DNA from: Streptomyces durmitorensis
GTDB lineage: Bacteria > Actinomycetota > Actinomycetes > Streptomycetales > Streptomycetaceae
Assembly: GCF_023498005.1 (NCBI RefSeq)
Contig: NZ_CP097289.1
Coordinates: 6,634,001-6,698,000, forward strand
Direction of reading: 5' to 3'
Length of the DNA: 64,000 nt
Within the stretch, counting starts at the first letter, position 1. Every line of letters begins with the position of its first letter. The notes beneath the pieces are model-generated. The model was not told where the DNA came from. It was given only the letters and a program-made list of their open reading frames with translations, and did not search any database. Below are positions 1-8,123 of the stretch, piece after piece. A program made the position numbers and the translations under genes.

Positions 1-170
1 ACATGAAGTTCTACAACGGGCGCCGCGGATACGTGACCGTGGACCTGGGCCAGGAGTCCGCGCGCGCCGACTTCAAGACGGTGTCGGCCGTCTCGAAGCC
101 GGGGGCGCCGATCGCGACGGCGGCGTCGTTCGTGACGGAGGCGGGCAACCCCGGCCTCGAACCCGCGTAA
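1..170 (+). CDS. PhoD-family alkaline phosphatase, C-terminal end (partial)
   Basis: Only the last 55 or so codons are present, ending at TAA 168-170. The reading frame gives FYNGRRGYVTVDLG followed by RPGAPIATAASF-like text (here KPGAPIATAASFV) and a short tail. That is the usual end of Streptomyces PhoD-type secreted phosphodiesterase/alkaline phosphatases, in which a final beta hairpin is followed by a RPGAPVSTRASF-like segment. The metal-binding domain lies outside the window, so the activity is inferred from the tail alone. It is followed by three copies of GCAGGACGC (174-198) and the convergent oxidoreductase gene. Confidence 0.65.
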   Translation, partial: MKFYNGRRGYVTVDLGQESARADFKTVSAVSKPGAPIATAASFVTEAGNPGLEPA

Positions 171-210
171 CCGCAGGACGCGCAGGACGCGCAGGACGCG
201 CGGGGTGCGC

Positions 211-1212
211 TCACTCGCCCGGGTAGCGCACCCCGATCCGCTCCCGCACCGCGTCCAGGGTCCGCATCACCGCGAGGGTGCCGTCGAGGGGGACGAGGGG
301 GGACTCGGTGTCGCCCGCGCGCAGCCGGTGCATGACCTCGGCGGCCTCGTGCTTGAGGCTGTCGCGGGGGCCGTGCTCGGGCAGGGCGGTGAACTCCTCG
401 GGGTCGCGGCCGTCGCGGTGCAGGACGAAGCGCTCCGGGAAGAAGAAGCCGTCCGGGACGTCGATACGGCCCTTCGAACCGGTGACGGAGGCGGTGACGG
501 GGGTGCCCGCGTTGATGGAGCAGTGCAACAAAGCGTGAGCACCGCTCTCCCACGAGAGCAGCATTCCCGTCTGGAGATCGACGCCCTCATCCGAGAGCGT
601 TGCTCTCGCGGTGACTCCCGACGGCTCACCGAGCAGCAGCTGCGCGAACGACACCGGGTACACCCCGAGATCGAGCAGCGAGCCACCGCCCTGCGCCGGG
701 TCACGCAGGCGGTGCGCGGGCGGGAAGGGCCCGGCAAGGCCGAAGTCGGCCTGCACGGTGCGCACCTCGCCGATCGCCCCGTCGTCGATCAGTGCCTTCA
801 GCCGCCTGACCAGCGGATGGCAGTACATCCACATGGCCTCCATCAGGAAGAGGCCCCGCTGCCGGGCGAGTGTCACCAGCTCCCGCGTCTCGCGCGCGTT
901 CAGCGCGAACGCCTTCTCGCAGAGCACCGCGCGGCCCGCGTCCAGGCACAGCCCCGCCGCGGCCCGGTGCGAGGCGTGCGGCGTCGCCACGTACACGACG
1001 TCGACGTCCTTGTCCTCGGCGAGCGCGCCCCACTCCCCGTAGGCGCGCGGTATCCCGAACCGCTCGGCGAACGCCTTCGCCGACGCGTCGGTCCTCGACG
1101 CCACCGCGACGACCTCCGCGTCCGGCATGTCAAGGAGGTTCGCCGTGAACGACGCGGCGATCCCGCCCGTGGCGAGGATGCCCCAGCGCACGGACTCACG
1201 GTTGTCTTCCAC
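211..1212 (-). CDS. Gfo/Idh/MocA family NAD(P)-dependent oxidoreductase
   Basis: A 333-residue protein with an N-terminal Rossmann fold. The motif GILATGGIAASFTANL sits at residues 10-25, followed by the strand VVAVASR and the DVVYVATPHASH loop. The CEKAFALN segment carries the conserved EK(P/A) lysine used for substrate and nicotinamide contact. The C-terminal half is the Gfo/Idh alpha/beta domain, with GGGSLLDLGVYPVSF. These enzymes oxidise or reduce sugars, inositols or trans-dihydrodiols in the cytoplasm; the substrate here is not evident. The GTG at 1212 was chosen; a second GTG seven codons in, directly before RWGI, is also possible. Divergent from the MFS gene at 1319. Confidence 0.88.
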   Translation of the reverse strand: MEDNRESVRWGILATGGIAASFTANLLDMPDAEVVAVASRTDASAKAFAERFGIPRAYGEWGALAEDKDVDVVYVATPHASHRAAAGLCLDAGRAVLCEKAFALNARETRELVTLARQRGLFLMEAMWMYCHPLVRRLKALIDDGAIGEVRTVQADFGLAGPFPPAHRLRDPAQGGGSLLDLGVYPVSFAQLLLGEPSGVTARATLSDEGVDLQTGMLLSWESGAHALLHCSINAGTPVTASVTGSKGRIDVPDGFFFPERFVLHRDGRDPEEFTALPEHGPRDSLKHEAAEVMHRLRAGDTESPLVPLDGTLAVMRTLDAVRERIGVRYPGE

Positions 1213-1318
1213 CACAGGGGCCCCTGTCCGTACCGCGGAGTACCGCGGAAATGGTCTCAACCAGCACAGCTGAGCTGAGAGCATAGGTAATCGCACGCCT
1301 AATCGGGAGGGAAACCGT
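1213..1318. promoter_or_regulatory. Divergent intergenic region with small repeats
   Basis: This 106-bp gap must carry promoters for both the oxidoreductase and the transporter. It contains a 12-bp perfect palindrome, CAGGGGCCCCTG (1215-1226), and a 10-bp direct repeat, GTACCGCGGA, twice in tandem (1230-1249). A clear GGGAGGGAAA ribosome site precedes the MFS start. No regulator is encoded next door, so operator function is only a guess. Confidence 0.4.
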
Positions 1319-2659
1319 ATGCCGGAGCACGGCAGCCGCACCACGAGGGGGTCCGAAGCCCCCCTCATACGGCAGTCCAGGACGTCGGAACCGGGCCCCG
1401 CCACCGCCCCCGCCGCTCCGGCCCGCACCGCCCAGCGCCGCACGGGCCTGCTCGTCACGCTCGTCCTCGGCGGACTCACCGCGGTCCCGCCGCTCTCCAT
1501 GGACATGTACCTGCCGGCGCTCCCGGAGGTCACCCGCTCCCTGCACACGTCCGCCGCGACCGCGCAGCTGACCCTCACCGCCTGCCTCACCGGCATGGCG
1601 CTCGGGCAGCTCGTCGTGGGGCCGATGAGCGACAAGTGGGGGCGGCGCAGACCGCTGCGCATCGGGCTCCTCATCTACGTCCTCGCCACCGCGATCTGCG
1701 CGTTCGCGCCCACCGTCGAACTCCTCGTCGGCTTCCGCCTGTTGCAGGGCCTGGCGGGCGCCGCGGGCATCGTCATCGCCCGCGCCGTCGTGCGCGATCT
1801 CTACGACGGCGTGGAGATGGCCCGCTTCTTCTCCACGCTCATGCTGATCTCCGGGGTCGTCCCGGTCGTCGCGCCCCTCATCGGCGGCCAGGTCCTGCGC
1901 CTCACCGACTGGCACGGCATCTTCGCCGTGCTCACGGTGATCGGCATCGTCCTGACGGCGGTGGTCTGGCGGAGCCTGCCCGAGACGCTCGCCCCGCAGA
2001 AGCGGCACAGCGGCGGCACCGTCGAGGCGCTGCGCACCATGAAGTCGCTCCTCGCCGACCGCGTCTTCACCGGGTACATGATCGCGGGCGGCTTCGCCTT
2101 CGCCGCGCTGTTCGCGTACATCTCCGCGTCGCCGTTCGTCATCCAGGAGATCTACGGCGCTTCCCCGCAGACCTTCAGCCTCCTCTTCGGCGTGAACTCC
2201 GTCGGCCTGATCGTCGTCGGCCAGATCAACGGCAAGCTCCTCGTCGGCCGGGTCAGCCTCGACAAGGCGCTGGCCTTCGGCCTGACGGTCATCGTGCTCG
2301 CCGCCACCGCGCTGCTCCTGATGACCTCGGGCGTCTTCGGCGACGTCGGGCTTTTCCCCGTCGCCGCCGGGCTCTTCGTCCTGATGTCCGCGATGGGCCT
2401 CGCGATGCCCAACACCAACGCCCTCGCCCTGATGCGCACGCCGCACGCCGCGGGCTCCGCGTCGGCGCTGCTCGGCACGTCCTCCTTCCTCGTCGGCGCG
2501 ATCGCCTCGCCGCTCGTGGGCATCGCGGGAGAGGCCACGGCCGTCCCGATGGCCGTCGTCCAGCTCGCCTGCGGTCTGGCGGCCATCGGCTGCTTCGTGG
2601 GACTGTGCCGCCCCTGGCAGCACTCGGCCAGGCCGACTCGGGAGGGGACGGACCACTGA
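1319..2659 (+). CDS. Bcr/CflA-family MFS drug exporter
   Basis: A 446-residue, 12-helix major facilitator. The first helix ends in the family hallmark SMDMYLPALPEV, and the loop between helices 2 and 3 reads GPMSDKWGRRRPL (the G-x-x-x-D-x-x-G-R-R motif). Helix 4 has FRLLQGLAGAAG. About 40 residues of Pro/Ala-rich N-terminus precede helix 1. Bcr/CflA proteins are proton-coupled exporters of drugs such as bicyclomycin or chloramphenicol, or of cysteine-like metabolites. Start ATG with GGGAGG 9 bases upstream. Its TGA overlaps the proposed start of the next gene, so the two probably form an operon. Confidence 0.92.
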   Translation: MPEHGSRTTRGSEAPLIRQSRTSEPGPATAPAAPARTAQRRTGLLVTLVLGGLTAVPPLSMDMYLPALPEVTRSLHTSAATAQLTLTACLTGMALGQLVVGPMSDKWGRRRPLRIGLLIYVLATAICAFAPTVELLVGFRLLQGLAGAAGIVIARAVVRDLYDGVEMARFFSTLMLISGVVPVVAPLIGGQVLRLTDWHGIFAVLTVIGIVLTAVVWRSLPETLAPQKRHSGGTVEALRTMKSLLADRVFTGYMIAGGFAFAALFAYISASPFVIQEIYGASPQTFSLLFGVNSVGLIVVGQINGKLLVGRVSLDKALAFGLTVIVLAATALLLMTSGVFGDVGLFPVAAGLFVLMSAMGLAMPNTNALALMRTPHAAGSASALLGTSSFLVGAIASPLVGIAGEATAVPMAVVQLACGLAAIGCFVGLCRPWQHSARPTREGTDH

Positions 2660-3783
2660 CCGCGCCACGCCTGCTGCGCGCCGGGACGCCGGACCGTGCG
2701 GGGCTCGACACGGACGAGATGGCCCACCTCGTACGCGAGGTGCGCGCGCTGACGCGCGGCGAGCGGCCCTGGTGCTCCGGCGCCGTCGTGATCGCCGGAC
2801 GCGGGCCGGTGATCGCCGTGGAGGAGGCGGTGGGCCGCGCGGTGCGCTATGCCGCGTACGACCCCGAGACGGACGCGGGCGTCGAACTGCCGCCCGCGGA
2901 GCAGGTGTTGACCCGCACCGGCACGCCCTTCGACCTGGCCTCGCTGACGAAGCTGTTCACGACGGTCGCCGCGATGCAGCAGCTGGAGCGCGGCACGCTC
3001 GGCATCGACGCGCTGGTCTCGGCGTACGTCCCCGAGTTCAGGGCGGCGGCCGAGCACGGCATCACGGTGCGCCAGCTGCTCACGCACACCTCGGGGCTCC
3101 GCCCCGAACTCCCGCTGTACGACTGCCCGGACGACGCGGCGCGCCTCGCCGCGCTGCGGGCCGAGGCCCCCTCAGGACCGCCGGGCGACCACCTCTACTC
3201 CGACCTGAACATGCTGCTCCTCCAGCACGTCCTGGAGCGCATCACGCGCCGCCCCCTCGACGTCCTGATCCGCGAGGGCATCACCCGGCCGCTCGGCATG
3301 GCGGCCACCTCCTTCGGGCCGCGCCCCGACGCCGCGGCCACCGAGGACCAGCGCAGGCCCTGGGCCAAGGCCGACCGGGGGATGCTGCGGGGCGAGGTGC
3401 ACGACGAGAACGCCTGGGCGCTCGGCGGCGTCGCGGGTCACGCCGGGCTCTTCTCCACCGCACGCGACCTCGCGGTCTTCTGCCGCGCGCTGCTCTGCGG
3501 CGGCTCGTACGGCACGGCGCGCATCCTCGGCCCGGACTTCGTGGAGCTGATGCTGACGCCGCCGGGGCTCGGCTTCGCCCTCGACGAGGCGTGGTTCATG
3601 GGGGAACTCGCGGGGCGCGGTGCGGCGGGGCACACGGGGTTCACCGGGACGTCGCTGGTCATGGACCCCGCCACGGACACGTTCCTGATCCTCCTGGCGA
3701 ACACGGTCCACCCGCGGCGCGGGTCTGCCGACAGCGGACCCCGGGCCCGGGCGGCGACCCGCCTGGCCCGCGCGGCCCGCTGA
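2656..3783 (+). CDS. Serine hydrolase (beta-lactamase/class C-like)
   Basis: About 375 residues of the penicillin-binding/class C beta-lactamase superfamily. The catalytic SxxK is in DLASLTKLFTTVAAMQQ, YSDLN is the second (YxN) motif, and GHTGFTGTS replaces the KTG box. LLTHTSGL is also conserved. There is no signal peptide, so the enzyme is probably cytoplasmic; family members act as esterases or D-aminopeptidases. The start is uncertain. The protein-like sequence begins at a CTG (2656) overlapping the previous stop as CTGA; the first ATG in frame is 2719, which would remove 21 residues. Probably co-transcribed with the Bcr/CflA exporter. Confidence 0.82.
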   Translation: MTAPRLLRAGTPDRAGLDTDEMAHLVREVRALTRGERPWCSGAVVIAGRGPVIAVEEAVGRAVRYAAYDPETDAGVELPPAEQVLTRTGTPFDLASLTKLFTTVAAMQQLERGTLGIDALVSAYVPEFRAAAEHGITVRQLLTHTSGLRPELPLYDCPDDAARLAALRAEAPSGPPGDHLYSDLNMLLLQHVLERITRRPLDVLIREGITRPLGMAATSFGPRPDAAATEDQRRPWAKADRGMLRGEVHDENAWALGGVAGHAGLFSTARDLAVFCRALLCGGSYGTARILGPDFVELMLTPPGLGFALDEAWFMGELAGRGAAGHTGFTGTSLVMDPATDTFLILLANTVHPRRGSADSGPRARAATRLARAAR

Positions 3784-3816
3784 GCGGGGGCTCCGCTGGG
3801 GGGGGCGGTGATTCAC

Positions 3817-4071
3817 CTGCGGCCCCGGTGGGGGTTGCTCGCGCAGTTCCCCGCGCCCCTTACGGGGCGTGCTTCGTGCGCCGGCAGCCCTGCCCGTGCG
3901 GCCCGGTGCGGCGGTGTCTGCGGCCCCGGTGGGGGTTGCTCGCGCAGTTCCCCGCGCCCCTTACGGGGCGTGCTTCGTGCGCCGGCAGCCCTGCCCGTGC
4001 GGCCCGGTGCGGCGGTGTCTGCGGCCCCGGTGGGGGCTGGTCGCGCAGTTCCCCGCGCCCCTTACGGGGCG
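3817..4071. repeat. 101-bp tandem repeat, 2.5 copies
   Basis: Units start at 3817, 3918 and 4019. The first two appear identical over 101 bp. The third is cut off after about 53 bp and has two changes (GGCTGGTCGC for GGTTGCTCGC). Each unit holds the stem CGCCCC-TTAC-GGGGCG preceded by GCGCAGTTCCC, a motif commonly seen between Streptomyces genes. This repeat fills the gap between the serine hydrolase and the Rsm22-like gene. The stems could act as terminators. Confidence 0.9.
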
Positions 4072-4107
4072 CCCCGCGCCTGCTGGACGGCCCCGTAGAA
4101 TCACGGG

Positions 4108-5115
4108 GTGAACGCCCCGATTTCCCCGGCCTCCCCGGCCGAGACCCTGCGCAGCGCCCTCGCGGGGCTCCTCGACGGGCTTCCGCCCAAGCAGGCCACG
4201 CAAGCCGTCGACCGGCTGATCGCCAACTACCGGGGCCGCACCCCGACCGACGCCCCGATCCTGCGCGACCGCGCGGACGTCGCCGCGTACGCCGCGTACC
4301 GCATGCCCGCGACCTTCGAGGCGGTGCGTTCCGCGCTCGGTGCCCTCGCGGACGCGGCGCCCGCGGGGTGGGCGCCCGGCAGCCATGTGGACGTCGGCGG
4401 CGGGACCGGCGCGGCGACCTGGGCGGTGAGCGCCACCTGGGACGGCGAGCGGCCCGTCACGGTCCTCGACTGGGCGGAGCCGGCCCTCGCGCTGGGGCGT
4501 GAACTGGCCGCCGCGAACCCGGTGTTGAAGGCCGCGCAGTGGCAGCGCTCTCGTATCGGAGCGGCGCTCAGCATCGAGAGCACCGATCTCGTCACGGTGT
4601 CGTACGTCCTCAAGGAGCTGACGGAGGACGACCGGCGCTCCCTCGTGGACGCGGCGGCGGCAGCGGCCGCCCAGGCCGTCGTCATCGTCGAGCCGGGCAC
4701 CCCCGACGGCTACACGCGCGTCATTCAGGCGCGGGACCGCCTGATCGCCGCCGGCTTCCGGATCGCCGCACCCTGCCCGCACAGCTCCGCCTGCCCGATC
4801 GTGCCCGGCGAGGACTGGTGCCACTTCTCCGCCCGCGTCAGCCGCTCGTCCCTGCACCGGAAGGTCAAGGGCGGCTCACTGGCGTACGAGGACGAGAAGT
4901 TCAGCTATGTGGCGGCGGTCCGCTTCGACGCCGATCCGGCGGGCGAGCGCGTCGTGCGCAAGCCGCAGATCCGCAAGGGCCAGGTCCTGCTCGACCTGTG
5001 CGCCGCTGACGAAACACTGCACCGCGAGACGGTGACCAAGCGCCACGGACCGCTGTACCGCGCGGCCCGTGACGCGGAGTGGGGCGACGCCTGGCCGCCC
5101 CACCAGGAGAGCTAG
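4108..5115 (+). CDS. Rsm22-like small-subunit ribosome assembly methyltransferase
   Basis: A 335-residue protein of the Rsm22/METTL17 family. The S-adenosylmethionine-binding loop is HVDVGGGTGAATWA (about residues 94-107), followed by VLDWAEPAL and the strand VTVSYVLKEL. A cysteine/histidine cluster, PCPHSSACPI then DWCHF (about residues 228-247), matches the region that binds an iron-sulfur cluster in mitochondrial relatives. The tail, RKGQVLLDLC and TKRHGPLYRAARDAEWGD, is also typical. Family members associate with the small ribosomal subunit. Start GTG at 4108. Confidence 0.88.
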   Translation: MNAPISPASPAETLRSALAGLLDGLPPKQATQAVDRLIANYRGRTPTDAPILRDRADVAAYAAYRMPATFEAVRSALGALADAAPAGWAPGSHVDVGGGTGAATWAVSATWDGERPVTVLDWAEPALALGRELAAANPVLKAAQWQRSRIGAALSIESTDLVTVSYVLKELTEDDRRSLVDAAAAAAAQAVVIVEPGTPDGYTRVIQARDRLIAAGFRIAAPCPHSSACPIVPGEDWCHFSARVSRSSLHRKVKGGSLAYEDEKFSYVAAVRFDADPAGERVVRKPQIRKGQVLLDLCAADETLHRETVTKRHGPLYRAARDAEWGDAWPPHQES

Positions 5116-5125
5116 GGCCCAGGCC

Positions 5126-5950
5126 CTAGCCGCGCAGCTCCTGCGTGCAGCACTTCACGCTGCCGCCGCCCTTGAGCAGCTCGCCCAGGTCCATGCCGAC
5201 GGGTTCGTAGCCACGCTCCCGCAGCGGTGCGAAGAGGCCGACCGCGGCCTGCGGGAGCAGCACGTGCAGGCCGTCCGAGACCGCGTTGAGCCCCAGAGCC
5301 ACCGCGTCCGGCTCATCGGCGATCAGCGCGTCGGGGAAGAGGCGCCGCAGGACGGCCTGGCTGCCCGGCGAGAACGCGGGCGGGTAGTACATGACGTCGT
5401 CGCTCGTGTCGTCGAGCACCGCCAGCGCCGTGTCCAGGTGGTAGTAGCGGGGATCGACGAGGTCGAGTCCGAGCACCGGGCGGCCGAAGAACTCCTGCGC
5501 CTCCCCGTGCGACAGGGGACTGGCCCGGAAACCGCGGCCGGCCAGGACGTAGGAGGACGTGACGGCGAAGTCGCCCTCGCCTTCGTTGATGTGCACGGGT
5601 TCGTGGAGGTCCGTGAAGCCGTGCTCCCGGAACCACTCCAGGTGGGCCAGGGCTTCGTCGCCGCGCTCGGGATAGGCGAACCGCGCGCCGAGCACGCGGC
5701 CCCCGATGACGGTCGCGCCGTTCGCGGCGAAGACCATGTCCGGCAGGCCGGGACGGGGGGTGAGCTCCTCGACGGTGTGGCCGAGCGAGCGGTAGCGGTC
5801 GCGCAGGTCCTCCCACTGGGCGACGGCCAGCGGGACGTCGACCGGTTTCGAGGGGTCCATCCAGGGGTTGATGGAGTACGTGACCTTGAAGTGTGCGGGT
5901 GAGCACATCAGATAGCGCCGGGGTGTGGCGCGACGAGGAAAACGACTCAA
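5126..5950 (-). CDS. ddaH: Dimethylarginine dimethylaminohydrolase / amidinotransferase family
   Basis: A 274-residue guanidino-group-modifying enzyme that hydrolyses N-omega-methylated arginine to citrulline plus a methylamine. Visible features are RRYLMCSPAHF and INPWMD at the N-terminus, LPDMVFAANGATV, INEGEGDF, the catalytic histidine in YYHLDTAL and the nucleophilic cysteine near the end in GGGSVKCCTQELRG. The start is TTG at 5950, supported by AGGAG seven bases upstream. Downstream of the methyltransferase gene and convergent with it (10 bp between stops). Confidence 0.88.
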   Translation of the reverse strand: MSRFPRRATPRRYLMCSPAHFKVTYSINPWMDPSKPVDVPLAVAQWEDLRDRYRSLGHTVEELTPRPGLPDMVFAANGATVIGGRVLGARFAYPERGDEALAHLEWFREHGFTDLHEPVHINEGEGDFAVTSSYVLAGRGFRASPLSHGEAQEFFGRPVLGLDLVDPRYYHLDTALAVLDDTSDDVMYYPPAFSPGSQAVLRRLFPDALIADEPDAVALGLNAVSDGLHVLLPQAAVGLFAPLRERGYEPVGMDLGELLKGGGSVKCCTQELRG

Positions 5951-6101
5951 CGAGGGCTCCTCACGTACCGCGATGGTCAGTTGCTGCCCATGGTGCGGTC
6001 TGAGGAGCCCTCGCGCTGTGATCTGAACGGGTGGTTCAGTGAGTGGTCCACCCGGGTTGGTGGATGGTCAGGACGCCAGCGGTGCCGTCGACGTCCCCTT
6101 C

Positions 6102-6284
6102 TCATGACTCGCCGTGTGCCGAGCGTCCTTCCTGGAGCTTGCGCAGCAGCTCGCGCTTCTGCGCCTGCGGGCTGAGCCCGCCGCCGACCTGGCCGCCGCG
6201 GCCCCCGCCGCGCATGGCCTTGCGGGAGAGGTTGGTGCGCGTACCGCCCACGCCCAGCATGTTTCCTGCTCCGCCTCGTGACAT
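6102..6284 (-). CDS. Small DUF6243-like protein
   Basis: A 60-residue basic, glycine-rich protein beginning MSRGGAGNMLGVGGTR and ending in an alpha-helical PQAQKRELLRKLQEGR. I recall this layout as a conserved Streptomyces small-protein family (DUF6243); no function is known to me. ATG at 6284 has a perfect GGAGG eight bases upstream, which supports translation. It is divergent from the TetR gene, and its promoter region contains all three operator-like sites, so it is a likely target of that regulator. Confidence 0.75.
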   Translation of the reverse strand: MSRGGAGNMLGVGGTRTNLSRKAMRGGGRGGQVGGGLSPQAQKRELLRKLQEGRSAHGES

Positions 6285-6314
6285 GTGCGTACCTCCGGAT
6301 CGAGAGTTCCCGGC

Positions 6315-6393
6315 GAGACGTCTCGTCTCGCGTTCTCGATTACTGTGAACGAGACGGTTCGTCTTGTCAAGGGTTCATGAGACGGTACGTCTC
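6315..6393. promoter_or_regulatory. Three TetR operator-like palindromes
   Basis: Three 15-bp sites share the plan GAGACG-N3-CGTCTY: 6315-6329 (centre TCT), 6351-6365 (centre GTT, last base T) and 6379-6393 (centre GTA). They fill the divergent space between the DUF6243-like gene and the TetR gene, and the last site is 27 bp before the TetR start. The array suggests autoregulation with cooperative binding. Confidence 0.75.
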
Positions 6394-6420
6394 GGCTCGT
6401 TCGCTGCTACATTCGACGGC

Positions 6421-7050
6421 ATGGTCCAGAAAACCGCCCCAGACTCCAAGCGCCGCAGCGAGCGTTCGCGCCGCGCGATCTATGACGCCGCCCTCGAACT
6501 CGTCTCCGAGGTCGGCTACGCCAAGCTCACGATCGAGGCCATCGCCTCCCGTGCGGGCGTGGGCAAGCAGACGATCTACCGCTGGTGGCCCTCGAAGGGC
6601 GCCGTCCTGCTCGACGCCTTCCTCGACCTCGGCCACCAGGCGAGCGAGGAGGCCAGCGCGGCGGCGGGCCACGAGATCGAGCGCGAGATCCCGGACTCCG
6701 GAGACCTGGAGGCCGACCTCAAGTACGTCGTGCGGGCCACCATCGACGAGCTCAAGAACCCCAAGTACGACGCCCCTTACCGGGCGCTGGCCGCCGAGGG
6801 CATGCTCAACGAGGAGATCGGCGCCGAGTACGTGGAGAAGCTCCTCGAACCCTCGCTCCAGCTCTACGTGAAGCGGCTGCGGAAAGCCCAGGAAGCCGGC
6901 CAGGTCGCCCCCGAAGTGGACCCCCGCATCGCCCTGGAGCTGTGGACGGGCCCGCTCGCCCAGCGCTGGCTGCAGCGCACGGGACCGCTCACGCACGAAT
7001 ACGGCGACAAGCTCGTCGAGTACGCACTCCACGGCATCGCCCCGCGCTGA
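6421..7050 (+). CDS. TetR/AcrR-family transcriptional regulator
   Basis: A 209-residue regulator. The N-terminal helix-turn-helix reads RAIYDAALELVSEVGYAKLTIEAIA, then SRAGVGKQTIYRWWPSKGAVL (about residues 15-60). The remainder is an all-helical ligand-binding domain ending LTHEYGDKLVEYALHG. Start ATG 6421 was preferred because it follows the operator cluster and places the HTH at a normal distance. Probable targets are its own promoter and the divergent small gene. Its stop abuts the stop of the convergent gene at 7051. Confidence 0.92.
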   Translation: MVQKTAPDSKRRSERSRRAIYDAALELVSEVGYAKLTIEAIASRAGVGKQTIYRWWPSKGAVLLDAFLDLGHQASEEASAAAGHEIEREIPDSGDLEADLKYVVRATIDELKNPKYDAPYRALAAEGMLNEEIGAEYVEKLLEPSLQLYVKRLRKAQEAGQVAPEVDPRIALELWTGPLAQRWLQRTGPLTHEYGDKLVEYALHGIAPR

Positions 7051-7962
7051 TCACGCGGGGTCGATCGGCCACCGCTCCCGCAGACCGACGGCGCCCACGC
7101 CCTTCGCCGCCTTCACCGGCGTCCGCGCGAGCAGCCCCGGTGTGTCCGTGATCACGCCGTTGACGCCGAGCCGCAGCGCCCGGTCGCGCTGACCCGGAGT
7201 CGTCACCGTGTGCGCCCACACCCGGGGGATCCCGGAGTCGACCGCGCGCAGCAGATCCACGTCACGCGCCCTGTGGTCCACGTCCAGGACGTCCACGAAC
7301 CCGGCCCACCGCGCGGGACGGTCCGTGCGCATCTGCGCCTTGGAGCGCCACAGCTGCGCGAGCAGGCCCATCTGGTGGGCGCGCGATGCGACGCGGGGCT
7401 CGTTCGAGTTCACGAACACCGAGCGGGTCAGGCCCCGCGCGCGGATCAGCGAGCCGAGCGTCCGCAGGCTGCGCGGATCCTTCGCCTCCAGCATCAGCAC
7501 GATCCGCCCGCCGAAGCGGTCGAGGACCTCGGCGACCGTCGGCGGCCGCTCGGAGCGCCAGGCGCCGGGCAGTCCCGGGCTCGGCCGCAGCCTGACCTGC
7601 CGCCACTGGCGCAGGGTGAGCGAGCGCACCGGGCCCTTGGAGGTCGTCGTGCGGTCCAGGGTCGCGTCGTGCAGGGCCACGAGCGTGCCGTCGCGCAGCA
7701 TCCGCGTATCGACGTCGATGACCTGGGCCGTGCCGCGCGCGTAGGCCGCGACCAGGCCGGACATGCTGTTCTCCGGCACCTCCAGGGCGCCGCCCCGGTG
7801 CGCGGTGTACGTGATCCGGGGGAGGGCCTCCACCGTCAGGGGGCCGCCGCCGCCCCATTCGAGCGGGGTGAGGGGGCCGGCGGGGGGTGCGAGGGTCAGT
7901 GTGGTGAGGCTCATGAGCCCCGAGAGTCCCGAGAGCACAGTCCTTGTGACCATGGCGAACAC
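7051..7962 (-). CDS. Glycerophosphodiester phosphodiesterase-like protein
   Basis: About 303 residues with the GDPD signature: AHRGGALEVPENSMSGLVAA, IDVDTRMLRDGTLVALHDATLDR and LMLEAKDP (metal-binding E and D, catalytic HRG and HD). C-terminal PRVWAHTV and LGVNGVITDTPGLL complete the barrel. These enzymes release sn-glycerol 3-phosphate from deacylated phospholipids. The N-terminus has a hydrophobic leader, so export or membrane anchoring is possible. GTG 7962 or ATG 7953 are both possible starts; no strong ribosome site distinguishes them. Confidence 0.85.
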   Translation of the reverse strand: MFAMVTRTVLSGLSGLMSLTTLTLAPPAGPLTPLEWGGGGPLTVEALPRITYTAHRGGALEVPENSMSGLVAAYARGTAQVIDVDTRMLRDGTLVALHDATLDRTTTSKGPVRSLTLRQWRQVRLRPSPGLPGAWRSERPPTVAEVLDRFGGRIVLMLEAKDPRSLRTLGSLIRARGLTRSVFVNSNEPRVASRAHQMGLLAQLWRSKAQMRTDRPARWAGFVDVLDVDHRARDVDLLRAVDSGIPRVWAHTVTTPGQRDRALRLGVNGVITDTPGLLARTPVKAAKGVGAVGLRERWPIDPA

Positions 7963-8123
7963 GGTAGGGGGGTATATCCCCTGTTAGTACGCAATGACGC
8001 GCGATGTCACCCTGCGCCTTGCATCACCCCAGCTACCCCGGATGTGGGCTCTGGCCCCCCGAGGAGCAGGATGGTGCGACCATGGGACATGCTTCTCGGC
8101 ACAAATGCGAGGTGAGGGGATAG

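Noticed and set aside
1283..1302. ATAGG-N10-CCTAA, resembling an iron box, before the Bcr/CflA gene
   Set aside because: The spacing is one base longer than the standard 19-bp site and the centre does not match; no iron link of the gene is evident.
3817..4071. CRISPR-like array
   Set aside because: Units are contiguous 101-bp tandem repeats with no unique spacers.
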